Positions 34,566 through 46,475 of a stretch of DNA of 64,000 bases are shown here, in pieces. Positions within the stretch are counted from its first letter, which is position 1. The number at the start of each line of letters is the position of its first letter. The stretch lies in assembly GCF_964204645.1 (NCBI RefSeq), contig NC_134029.1:10034850-10098849 (forward strand), in the 5' to 3' direction. The notes under the pieces are model-generated. The model did no database searches. It was not told the origin of the DNA and saw nothing but the letters and a program-made list of their open reading frames with translations. The position numbers and the translations under genes were made by a program. The DNA comes from Tubulanus polymorphus. Lineage: Eukaryota; Nemertea; Palaeonemertea; Tubulaniformes; Tubulanidae.

Positions 34566-36743
34566 AGAAAAATTTTCTCTACATACGGTAGACTTCTTTG
34601 GATTCTCAAAATCCCGCCATTACAACATCATTTGTTTCTATTTATACATTCTAGACTTCTAAGAATTCGCCTCGTTCAACCATGGACTCTAAATTCCATA
34701 GTTCAACCAATAACTTTCTAAACGGTCAAGACTCTGACTGTCAGATAATTAAACAACTTCGCCTGAAATATCACATGTTCGTTCTCTAGAATGTAACGTA
34801 TGCAGCGGTAAATTAGAGAAACACTATTATTCATCGAAAATCCCTATCATCATAAAAAATAAAAAATAAAAAAAATCATCAGAATCATGAAGAAGGCCTG
34901 GTGGTGGCTTATTGGTGCCTATCTCAAAATGTTATACATAACTGTTGCTATTTAGAATAAACAAAACATGAATATGTATAATTAAAACTAACGATTTAAG
35001 CTTTGTCTGAGCGGAAGCCATCACGTATTCCGCTCATTATCATATATTACTTAATCTATACGGCTTATGCCTAAAACACGGAATATGTTCACATTTAGTA
35101 TCACATATGTATGTGATAAGGTAGAATCCGCCAAACCAAAATAGTCAGGGTGAGTAGGGCCTATTCGTGTGTATATGCGTAAAATCTTGTCACTTCATGT
35201 GTAAAATTACATGCACGCCGAGACGTGAAAGTAACTAAATTTCTATACACGGCGCATGGTCTCTATGGATCCCGGTGTTACCGCTTGGGTACCGATATGT
35301 ATTTATTGTTATGCCACAAAACCGTTTCGATAATGCTCTCGACGAGTTTATTCCACGTCGCCTCGTGATTCACTCATTCCTGATCGCGCCATAGGATTGT
35401 TCGTGTTTTCGAGTCCCTACCGGCTTTGGATTTATGCGTATACGCAGACAGTGAGACTTGGGTAAATATCCGTTATTCTTTGGTTTTGTTATTTGTTCTA
35501 AATGCTACGACAAGCATACGGACTATAATTTTTTGTATCTCATTCGAAATATCATTTACTTTAGAATCGATATGTATGTTGATTTTGAGAATCGGCTCGG
35601 GATAGCGATCGGCATTACGACCAATGGAGATATTATTCGTCTATTTAAACCCTGCGTCATCGGATTCTTACCGACTTGGGGAAATGTTATCCAATTAATC
35701 GCCAGGCTTGAAAAAATTTCGTGGGTCTTTATGTGGAAATATCTCGTCGGTAAATGAATAATGACTTGTCAGCAATGTGAGAAAATTGCCTTTCTGTAAA
35801 ATTTGAGGATTGGAAGATCGAAAAGCGGATCATGAAATGAGTTTTCATAATAAATGTCGCCATTGAAACGTATATAGACGTATGTTAAATAGAAGTTAAC
35901 AGGTGAATTTCGTTTGCGAAATTTTTGATTGTTCATACATTTGATTTGAAATACCGTATACATTTCATTCGTTTAGTAAGTCCGATCCTACTGGTATTAT
36001 AAATGCAATAATCACAACGGTGATCAATGATGGGCCCTAAATTACTAAAATAAGGAAAGTGATCGCTTTTTAAATGCTACGTATGCGTACTTACAATACA
36101 CTTTTAAGAACTGCGAGATAATGCCGACGGTTCATGGAGTTCATATTTAAGCTACATGTATTTTCACTAATGCACCGGAATTAGATCGGGTGGCCTTGCC
36201 ATTCGTGGTACGTTTGTTACTCGGAAAGCTCTGCTTCAAAGAAAGTGAGAATCGAGCATTCTTTTGAGCTTCAGATTTGATATCGAAATTTCGAAACGGT
36301 TAGTTTACCTGTTAGTGTATGATATGCGGTGTGTTTTATGCATCTCGCATTCGCATTTCAGAAGTGTTTACTTAAGAGTGGCGCTGATATCTTGCGTGTT
36401 TTTGGAATTGTTTATGTACCCTCACAAAAGGCTGTTCATTAAGGCTAATGTACACCAGTTTCCATCTTTCTTTTACGCAGTAGATATGTGTTTATCATTC
36501 AAATTGATTAAGTTTTATTTAGAAAAGACTTCTCAAACGAAACGGTGCTGGCTCGTTTACCTTTTGAACTATATCGGGGAATATAAGCCCATTCACGTTC
36601 TGTAATCGCGAGACTTGAAATGCTTGCTGGAATCGAGTCAAGATTTCTCCATTATTTCATGTGCGCACGTCGTAATACACACCATATGTCTGAGTGTAGT
36701 TCTTTTCTCGTTTAGAAAATAACAAGATACTTCACAGATCGAC
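34566..36743. other. Upstream region of SLC22 gene A
   Basis: No coding exon is recognised. Frames of 99 and 113 codons at 35458-35757 and 36264-36605 lack family features. A pyrimidine tract ending TTTAG at about 36710 could be a 5' UTR splice acceptor. I see no convincing TATA box near the start codon. Confidence 0.4.
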
Positions 36744-39700
36744 ATGGATCTCGAAAACGTTTTGAGAAAACTGGGTAAATATGGGATTTGGCAGATCGGA
36801 GTTTACGTCATGTGGGCGTTTGCCTTCAATATCCCCTATGTGTTCAACGCTCTCGCGCTAGTTTTTATTGGTAAGTATTTCTTTTTACAAAAATATATAT
36901 CGTTGTCTTAACAAATACTAGAATGATATGCCCAGGAATGGATCGCGCAGTTATCGTCGTATTGAGACGAGTTCGGTAGTTTGCAGTGGCGTATTCCAAC
37001 TGGCCACTCACAATTATAGAGAGATAAGGTTTTGTTTTGATATTTTTGAAAATAATTGGAAGTTAAGACAATAAAAGGTGTTTAAGTCGGCGTTAACAAA
37101 GTGATAACTGTTTACTTCTCTTAATATTTATAATAAAATGATAAATGTTTCTGCTGTCTGATAAGAATTTGCCGTTTATTCATAAGATTTTGCATTTTAG
37201 CCCGATGATTATCAACTATCATACAACTCGAGGTCCGTTGTTGATATGTACTATGATAAAAATGTTATTTCATATGTCAGACTTCAGTTCCGCTGGTATT
37301 TGTTGTTCAAGTTCGATGAGATTGAGATTTTGGCTAAGCGCCCAATTTATGAGATTTTATTTTGGTCACTGGGTTGAGATTACTTGACGCAACTATGTGC
37401 AAAATACTTTGAGCATTATTCTGAAATTTCAGGGTCTCGACCGATCTCATATCACTGTACTGTTGGCGAAAATGAAACTTTTCTCTTAGAGGGAAATGGA
37501 AAGCCATCGATGTGTTCAATGTATCGAAACTCCAGTTTCGACAACACAACTGTCAGTTGTCAGAACGGTTGGACATACGCGAATCACGAGGAGTTCGGTT
37601 CCACAATTGTCACCGAGGTACAGTATTTCGGCTGAGAAAATCTGGCCTCACGTCTTCGACGAACTTGCAATAAAGTTCAACCGCCATCGCAATAAACCCC
37701 GATTGGAATGCATTTTTGTATAGGCCCACGCGCCTATTACTGTCACAGCTGTTTATGAAAACATGTTTACATCGTTTTTCACGAAATCCTATGAGCAGTC
37801 TGTAATAACTGATTATACATGATTTATCTATATTGCTGCCAATACAATACAATAGAACTTCATTATTTTTAAGTCTGAAATTTTACAATAACAACATTCG
37901 AGTAAAAGCCAGACAGGTAAAAAATGAAAGTAACATGAAAATCATACAGAATAATAAAATAATAATATTGTGGTTTATATAGCGCTAAATCCAGCGAAGC
38001 TGCTCAGAGCGCTTTACATTTTTGGTATTATTACCCCAGCCATTTGATACTCTTACATGTCAGTCATCTCTCCCTGGAGAGAAGTAACATCCGAACAGCT
38101 CAAAAGCTACAGTTCGAATATGCATGGTTATTAGAAAATGTTATGAATATGAATAGTATTTTGCTCCCGAATCTCACAATTCACCGAATATCGTATATTG
38201 ACCCTTCGCCATTGCGTTAGTAGGGAACGATGAATTCGTCACCATTGCATTCGGGTGGCAATATTGTACTTTATTGGTCGTAATATATTGCACGTATTAT
38301 TTCATTCCAGTTCGATTTGGTGTGCGACAAAAGCTACTTATCGGAGTTGTCACAGACTCTGTACGTTATGGGTGAAACTATCGGTTCTATATTGATCACA
38401 CCTTTAGCTGACGTATACGGCCGGAAAAGGGTTCATTTGATTTGTCAGTTTTTCCTTGCTGCCTGCACAGTAATTCAGTCCTTCTCAGTCAATTATATCA
38501 TGTTCGTTCTGCTGCGGGTTGCGAACGGAATGTTTTTATCGGTAAGGATATTTCGATTCGTGATCATGTTTTTGTCTCTGTTTTGTTACTAGCACGGAAT
38601 AAAAAAAAATATAAATATTTTCCCCAGGACGCTTTCACAGTTTCTACTTATTATATTTTATTTCTACATATTTTATAGGGAGTTGTCTTGACCGCGATTG
38701 TGGCTGCGATAGAAATGTTCCCGATGGAAATGCGAACCTTAGCCGGTCAGCTGTTCTTCGTCTGGTGGGCTGGTGCTATGATGTTTATGGATCTACTGGC
38801 TTACTTCATTAGAGACTGGCGCCACCTACAATTGGCTCTGGGTCTCATTCCGTTCACGTCAATGATCGGTTTTTGGTACGTGACCTCCATAAAATGAGCG
38901 GTTGATATGGCCAATGCCCCGGAAAAAATACCTTTTAAGCTTATGCAGTAAACTAGGAAAATCTCGACGTTACGAGAAAAGCGGATACTAGAATTACTAT
39001 AAGTGAATATTGTTTTTGAAACCATATGCAAATTGTACAGCCGTATATACAACATCCATTGCCTGTTTTCTCTTTCGTTCTTTTCGAAGCAAATCGATCA
39101 TCCTTTTAAAAAAGACCTTTGATGCCGTTATTTTATAGTTAGTTACCAGCATTGCATTTCCGATCTGGGAATCCAGAAGAACTCATGCGGTAAACGGTAA
39201 TCAACATACAGCACTGCCTGTATAGGCCTATTGCTTCCGATATTTTAGATACATAGATAAAAAATGGGAATTTGGTTGCCTGGTTCTGTCATGAAGATAT
39301 ATGAAGCGATGATAATTTATCTGCCATTTATGTGCATACTCTAACTTGCGATGTATAATTCTACAACCCATACAGCTTTATACATATTAATAGACATTGA
39401 AATGTACTTTTTATCTGAAAGACGTATATGCTTAGATTTCATCAAGCGCAATTTCATCTACTTAGGTTATGTCCAGAATCAGTTCCATGGCTTCTAGCTA
39501 ATGGAAAAGTGGAAAAGGCGGAAAAGATCGTCAAACAAGCTGCAAAACTGAACAGAGTTGAGTTACCCGAACATCCGTTCCACCAGTCTATAGTGACAGA
39601 AGAAAAGGAACCTGAACCAGAGCCCGAACCCGAACCCAAAGATAATGAGGTAATAGATTTAACATCTTTTGCAAATTAGTATGATACAAATAAGAATGAG

Positions 39701-42700
39701 TGGATGATAATTCCTATACGATTATTCAATCATCGAATTAGAAATTGATCACACTTTACTCAAATCTTGAATCGTGGTTTGAGTGACCCTCAGCTTTTAC
39801 TCAATCTACGCATTATTCATTTATTAATGTCCTATGATCTGTTGTTGGTCAGCGAAACCAGCAACGTCTCGGAATAATATATATCATGATACATATGCAT
39901 GGACGCCAGGCAATTAAAACCTCACTTAATAAAGGATTTAGCATTTCTGGTGCATATGTATAACTGGTCTGGTCATATTTTCTAGTAAGTGACCTGCACT
40001 TGACCATACGTGTATTAACATGTACAGTTTTATATATATGCACACATATATGAAACTTCATCATTGATTGAACTTGAATAACCCCTATAATTTCAACTCC
40101 ATTTTAATTCTATTCGTCCACACGATTCACACCCGTATAGTAGCAGGTGTTGTAAATTCACGTGAGAGGTTAGCAAGCGCGTTAATATTTTGCCCATGAT
40201 CCCGTTGTGACAACTTTGCTGATAACTTGAAAAACATGATAACCAATCGAACCTATGTATTCTATTTTATTCGGATGACTAATATCGTGATATGTAATTT
40301 CAAATCTCCGAACCATTTTCGGATTTTAGACATACGACTTGACTCATGACGAGACAACAACATTTTTAGTGTCTAACTGAAGCGTTTAGCATCTAACTAA
40401 CGCGCGAAGTCTTCGAATTTGTCTATGATGACAATATGTACCCCGTATACTCTGGTGGTGTAATAAAAATATAACATAATAAGGCAGAATATTTGTGTAT
40501 TCATAAGCGTTGCAGATTACGATCGAATTGCCCTATATTGGGGTGGAAAATATTAAAAATAAAATCAACTGGAAAACAGCTTTCTAGTACGGAATAGTAA
40601 GAATCCTGATACAAATTTCATAATGATGTGATGATATATGCACCCGTAGCCATTGGAGGTGATATCCACCCCGTTGCGATTCTGGTTTTAATCACCAGAT
40701 CTTATTCGGGGTTGGATTGGAGCTGTCATGTGAATAGGGCCGTTTCTTCGCAACTTTATTCAAGTAATTATGTTCACTCCCATTAGGAATGTGAATATGT
40801 ATGCATAGAAAAAAATTTGATCAGTTACAAATCACAGTCTGGAGAATTGTTGTCAAACATGGAATTTTGTTACTCCGTGTCGATTTTCACGTCGTGTCCC
40901 AAGGCCATGCAGCGTAATTCCTCTTGGCTACGGGCAGCACTCAACAATATAATGAGAATTTTTACACTAATGTTGAATAATTTTTATACCTGTTTTCACT
41001 AATCATTTGACCCGTCATGTTATTTCCATGTTTCATTCTTCTATAGGTCGCAAAAGCATCAATACAATGGACCTGTCGTGGGTCCATCGTCTGCGTATAA
41101 ACCGGACTGCAAAAAGCGGTGATTAAAGGTTTTTACATGAAATAAATATTATGTCTCAATCTCGTATTTATATGATATACTCTGACAGCAATATAGAAAA
41201 TCGTTTGAATAACTTTGAACGAGCGATATTGTTTTTGTCAGAATATATTTTATGTTTTTGGGGGTTTGGGGGATTCGATCAAAATTCTTCGGGTTAATAA
41301 ATATCCTTACCGTTAAATTGGGGGCGGTTTTTTTATTTCGAAATTTCGACGGGGTGTTTTTTTTTATAAAACGTACTTCAAATTTAAGGATGTTTTATTT
41401 AACGGAATGTTATCGACAAAATTTTCTCCGAACAAGAAGTTTTAATCACATACGAACGTGGAATTCTCAAAACCGATTTGAGCTAGCTCTCTCTTGCAAG
41501 GCTTCAGAGAGGCTTCAGTCGCATGTTCCAGATGCTGGGGTCAGTCGGGTTGATTATCAATTATTTCTGGCTCATCCAATTTTTTGGCAAACACCAAACG
41601 TGTCCCGCTTCATCTGATCCAGTTGTAGTAGTTTAGATGTCACGAATTACGATTGCTATTTTACCATTGGACAAATCCATTCATGTGTAATGTTATCATG
41701 ACATGCAAGATATCTCACCATGCTTTCATTATTTATTTTCCAGTAAACTATTGATAATAATGATAAATGAAAATAATATTCGTATTAACAAAAAAGATCT
41801 ATATCTTATCTGAAGATAATTCCTTATCATGTCTCATCTAGATCATGTCATGAATGTAAACAAAACAGAAAAAAATATTTTAAAAAAAGATTTATGAATA
41901 AGCATTAATACATCATGATTCTAACACCCTAGAGGTGTGCAAATTATGTTTTCTTTTATCACGGATTTCGTTGTTTACAGCCGAAGATTCAGAAAGTGAA
42001 GCCGTGCGCTTTGGCAAGTGAAGATGCTAGAAACTGTTTCATGCTCATTTCGCATCCATTACTGAGGAGAATATTTCTGATTATGTTGTCTCTGTGGTAA
42101 GTATATGAAGACTCGTGTTTCACCAGGGATATTGATATTCAAACAACCATAACAGCGAAAACACAAATCTAATTTTTCAAATGCGTAAGCAAATTCATTT
42201 GATACAAACGTTTTGGGGAACCCCCTCATTACCACACGTGACTGGAAATGGATGACGTACGTATATGTATAATGTGTACATACAAATCTTGATTACAACA
42301 AACAAGTCTTTGATCACGGTTCCTCTTTTATTCTTAATGTCTTCGAACTAGTGTGTTATTAGTTTAGTGGTACATGTACTATATTTATTCAGTTAGTTAT
42401 AGTGGGTTGTAATTATCAAGATTTGTATGTATATAAATAACTGTATGTTATCCATTTCATTGAGTCATCTGTTACCTGATGTAGGGAAGTTCCCGAATAC
42501 CTTTTGATAATTGTTTATCGTGCAGTTTCTTGGATCACAATTAATTACGTGAATTCATCGAGACCCTACATCAAATTATTTCCAGGTTCGTGAACAACAT
42601 TGTTTACTATGGAATCACGTTCATGTCACCCAGCTTGACGGACAGCAAATACTTGAACTTTTTCCTCAGCGCACTCGCCGAGTTACCCGCCTGTCTCACT

Positions 42701-44280
42701 TGCATACTTACTTTAGAGAGGTTGGTTTCTAAACATATTAGTTTATCCAATTTCTTTCTTTAGTCTACTCTCATTGGCTCTCAATATGTTGCTCCTTAAG
42801 CAATCCACAGTTAAAGCCTCGATATGTATGGAAAGAACTTTTCTATTGTAGATTTGGAAGACGAAAACCGCTGTGTTTCTTTCATTGTTTAGCTGGAGGT
42901 GCCCTACTCATACTCATATTTGTTCCAGATAAAACTGGTAAGATAACCCTTACAGATAATGTGCGTTAACATTTATCATCAGGGTATTGGTCAATTAGTA
43001 TTTTTCACCAAGAATGTATCAAATATTTTAAAAGCTTATAGACCTTTCTAATTTGAGGGGAGTACCAGATTTTACTCATTTTATTTTTCAGCTGATGGCA
43101 CAAGCCTCATGTGGCTTATCATGACTTTGACCTTCATCGCTAAGTTTGCCATTACTGGTTCATTCAACGCACTTATTCAGTTTACGATGGAGGTATACCC
43201 TACAAATCAGAGGTATGCTTGCTAGTTTATGTATATGCTAAATGCTAATAGCTCATGCTCATGCATATGCCTAGAGCTCGTGTAAACTTTGCCATGTTTT
43301 GCAAATTGTAATGTGGGGTGGGGGTGGGGGTCGGCAGATCTAAGATAAATTCATACGTTTGTGGCCTGTAATGACAGCACAGCTGTCATCAGTGAGCGCC
43401 GCAACCGCGAAGCACATGAAGGGGGATCTGGTGGCCCTCCCCCAGAAAATTTTGAAAAATTAGATTCACCATTCCTGCCACTGGCTACCTATGGAAACCT
43501 ACTCTAGGCATGTAATTCGTAGAAAGATAATGAGGATTAAAACAGAGCACATTAAAGGAATCTAAGAATATTCATAGTATAACATGAAGGTTAAAATTTA
43601 TAAAAACCCACTTGAACTGTTGAAAAATCTCAAAATTTAACTTACGATATGCAGAAATACGACAATAACGGTAATTGACACTGTGGCATCTCATGAGTAA
43701 ACATCAGGCTATGTAAAAATATTATCTTCAAGTGTCAGAAAAGTGCCTCCTCAGCCCCTTTACGGCCCTGTACCATACTCAAGTCCATGTGTGAATCAAT
43801 TATAATTTGTTATCTCTATGCGGATAACTATCAAAGACACCTATGTGTTTGTTTATCATTTTAGAAACACTGGTCTCGGACTATCATCAATGACTGGAAG
43901 AATGTCAGGCATGATCGCACCATTCACTATTCCATTGGTAAGTAAAGGTTTATTCTTTGAACACTGCATTTGATATTCTTTCATCGAGCAATATGTAATT
44001 GTTCTGACTGATATATAACATATAATATTTTCAGGTAAAAATGATGCCATGGGTGCCATTTTTTCTTTTTGCTGTGATGTCCATCACGGTAGGAATAGCT
44101 GCAATGCTGTTACCGGAAACTTTATATTACCCTCTACCACAGACTGTAGAAGAAATGGAAACCTGGGATGTACCTACTGTCAATGGTTTGATAAACTCAT
44201 GTTTATGCCGTGACAAAAAAACACACAAAAAGAACAATCCAGAACAAATGCCGATGACAAAAGATGTGTCTTACGTTTAA
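36744..44280 (+). CDS. SLC22-type organic ion transporter A, complete
   Basis: Eleven exons join in frame into 566 codons plus accounting for the stop: 36744-36870, 37433-37617, 38311-38541, 38679-38875, 39466-39649, 41981-42096, 42586-42720, 42852-42937, 43092-43212, 43865-43937, 44035-44280. All introns are GT-AG. The protein has the SLC22 plan: TM1 (about 18-42), an extracellular loop with four spaced cysteines and NxT/S sites (43-109), the MFS motif ADVYGRKR at 137-144, ESVPWLL at 251-257, the second-half motif RFGRRK at 392-397, and LLPETLYYPLP at 510-520 after TM12. SLC22 members move organic cations, anions or carnitine across the plasma membrane; substrate cannot be told here. The TM1-TM2 loop seems shorter than in mammalian OCTs. 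The TM6-TM7 loop carries an (EP)5 run at 295-304. Paralogues B and C follow in tandem. The start codon fits gene C and has purine -3 and G +4. Confidence 0.92.
37960..38075. repeat. Dispersed repeat (TATATAGCGC...GCGCTTTACA) in intron 2 of gene A
   Basis: TTTATATAGCGCTAAATCC and GAGCGCTTTACATTT bracket a short core. This TATATAGCGC / GCGCTTTACA arrangement is a familiar repeat style in marine invertebrate genomes. Exact limits and class are not determined. Confidence 0.4.
43385..43483 (-). mobile_element. hAT-like element end, relic, in intron 9 of gene A
   Basis: On the minus strand it starts CAGTGGCAGGAATGG and reaches TTTTCTGGGGGAGGGCCACC. This resembles the CAGTGGCGGA-type ends and G-rich subterminal tracts of non-autonomous hAT elements. 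The partner end was not found. Confidence 0.4.
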
Positions 44281-46059
44281 TTCTGGTTAGGGAAATTAAG
44301 TAACCATGGAGAAGCAGACAGTTTCCCAAGTAGTTTCCATGGTAACACAACAAAACAGACTTATATTTGTCGATTGGCGCGACACATCGAAAACAAGACG
44401 CCTGAGTGCATCGAAAATTGGTTCTTAGAACAAAGTTCTACAATGTTATTAGCAAAATTCATAACCCTTATTCCCAACGAAATGGCGCGTGAACCTGAAA
44501 AAAAAACGACGAGAGTGGAATTTGCAAACAAAGTGTAGTTTTAACCAGAGTTTTCAGTGGGAGCCTCCATCACTACTGAGGCAATGCACCTATAGCAAGC
44601 TGGGATCCACCAGGCTCGCTAGAAGTTACTTGGTTCTACCGCGATCAATTCCTTCTACATATTAGTTAAATCCGAGTGAACCTTTCTCTTGAATAATATT
44701 TTTTAGAGAACAATACCAATCAGTGATTACTAAAGAAATGGATTTAAGAATTATTTGAGAAATATATCTATTCGGGAGCCTTAATGTCCAGTTCAAAGTT
44801 GATTGAAAATGAACTTATCTAAACAACGAATGACTTCAGTGCCGATCACGCCGTCTGGCAAGATAGCTGGTTTTGTGGTTCCTCGTTGTGACAAGGGACC
44901 ATGTCCTGAAGGACGTTTATAGCGCTGCTTTCGTGTAATCTCGTCCAATTATGGGTTTATGGTGTACGGATTCCTTTGACTATTTCGGTACCTTCCACCC
45001 ACAATTCAGCCACTGATGATGGCACTGATAAATTGCGTACGAACGCAATACATGCATTTGTAATCATAGATACTCTTACGTGGGGTATAGATTAAACTCC
45101 ACGATGATGAACCTCGACTTTGTACAAAATCTTAGAACATAATCATAATCATGAATCGTTTTTTTTTTGTATTCGCTGTTGTCGTGTGTGTTAACTGACA
45201 TCGAAAGGAATGATGTAATATCATGTTATCATTTTAAAATTGTATCAATGAATACAGATTAACTTGGGTTTACATACATACATGTGCAGTGTATAATGCT
45301 TATTGAAATTACGAGTTTTAACTCTTTAAACATACGCTTTATACAGGTATACACCTTATTTCCGTAAACACTGCGCTTTGATGCATACGCTTGTATGGTT
45401 CCTGAGAAAAAAAACGCTATTTATGAAATGGTATTTATTCAACAAACAATCCTTCGAAAGTGTCAGGCAAATTTGATGGATTTTTGTACACTTGTTACTT
45501 TGTAAGTGTGGGTGCAAGTGCGTGTGTGCGTGACGTGTTTGTCATATCAAACAATGCACTATATATGTAAATAGATAATAAATTTGAACATATGTTTGGT
45601 TATGAAAAAAGAATTAGTTTTTCTCTGAAATGATGTGGGTGTTTTTTCATTTCATACACTACATTGGGTTTACCTTCGAGGCTCTATGCAATCAACGATT
45701 CTAATGCTTGAGATTTAAAACTCTGATGTCTAAATACAATCGAAGGCTGCCCGTGTATTTTTTCTGCAAGTTATTCCACATTGTATCATTAAGGTTGCTG
45801 ATCGGTCAAATTCCTGTTCAATGTATTACGCCTAGATAGCGTACGTACATGTCTAGCCGGCTGTGATGTGGCAGCGGCTGAATTAGAACTTCGATATACA
45901 TTTAAAATATTCATATGTTCGCATTTCGTATGTTTTTCGATTGCGTTCGAGCACCCTTCTTTATGTGACACATATATTAGGCGCTCATTTTTTGTATTGA
46001 AATTTGTAATCCGACGATACATGCATGTTAAAAACGAATGGCGATAAAAAAGCCGGGAC
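44281..46059 (+). other. 3' region of gene A and spacer to pseudogene B
   Basis: The first clear AATAAA after the stop is at 45577-45582, giving a possible 3' UTR of about 1.3 kb. The minus-strand frame at 45789-46265 overlaps pseudogene exon 1 and is a shadow. Confidence 0.45.
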
Positions 46060-46378
46060 ATGGAGATCGTAAAGGTCTTGAGGAAACTTGGCGAATAGGA
46101 GTATACGTGATGTGGGTATTCGCTTTCCATGTCCCGTATGTTTTTAACGCCCTCGCTCTTGTTTTTATAGGTAAGTTTATTTACACAGGATCTTTGTTGT
46201 CGGTTGATGGCTGGAAACTGCGAACCATATTTCAAAAAGTAAAAGATATTGGGAAAAAGAAACATAGAACCCGCTTATAATGTCCTGTGTGGCGCTTAGC
46301 GGGTTGAGGGTTTTAAAAAAGTGGTAATGGTGGGGAGATGTTGGAGAGGGTATTTATGATAAGAATTGTGGTCATTAT

Positions 46379-46475
46379 ACCTCCGCCCAAAATACCTCCA
46401 CCCAAATATCCCACACCCAGAATCCCTCCTCCCCCCATTCCAGAATACCCTCATATGTGTCCAAAATACCTCCCT
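46379..46475. repeat. C-rich degenerate tandem repeat
   Basis: Repeated AATACCTCC/CACCC words over about 97 bases in what was intron 1 of pseudogene B. Copies are irregular in length. Confidence 0.5.

Noticed and set aside
41252-41617. 121-codon frame in intron 5 of gene A as an extra exon or nested gene
   Set aside because: It lies between verified exons 5 and 6, has no splice sites in matching phase and no recognisable family.
46038-46170. Upstream ATG giving an in-frame exon 1 for gene B, making it functional
   Set aside because: Exon 2 is missing, exon 3 lacks an acceptor, several exons are frameshifted, exon 9 is inverted and TM12 is deleted.
45789-46265. 158-codon minus-strand frame
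   Set aside because: It is antisense to exon 1 of pseudogene B and low in protein character.
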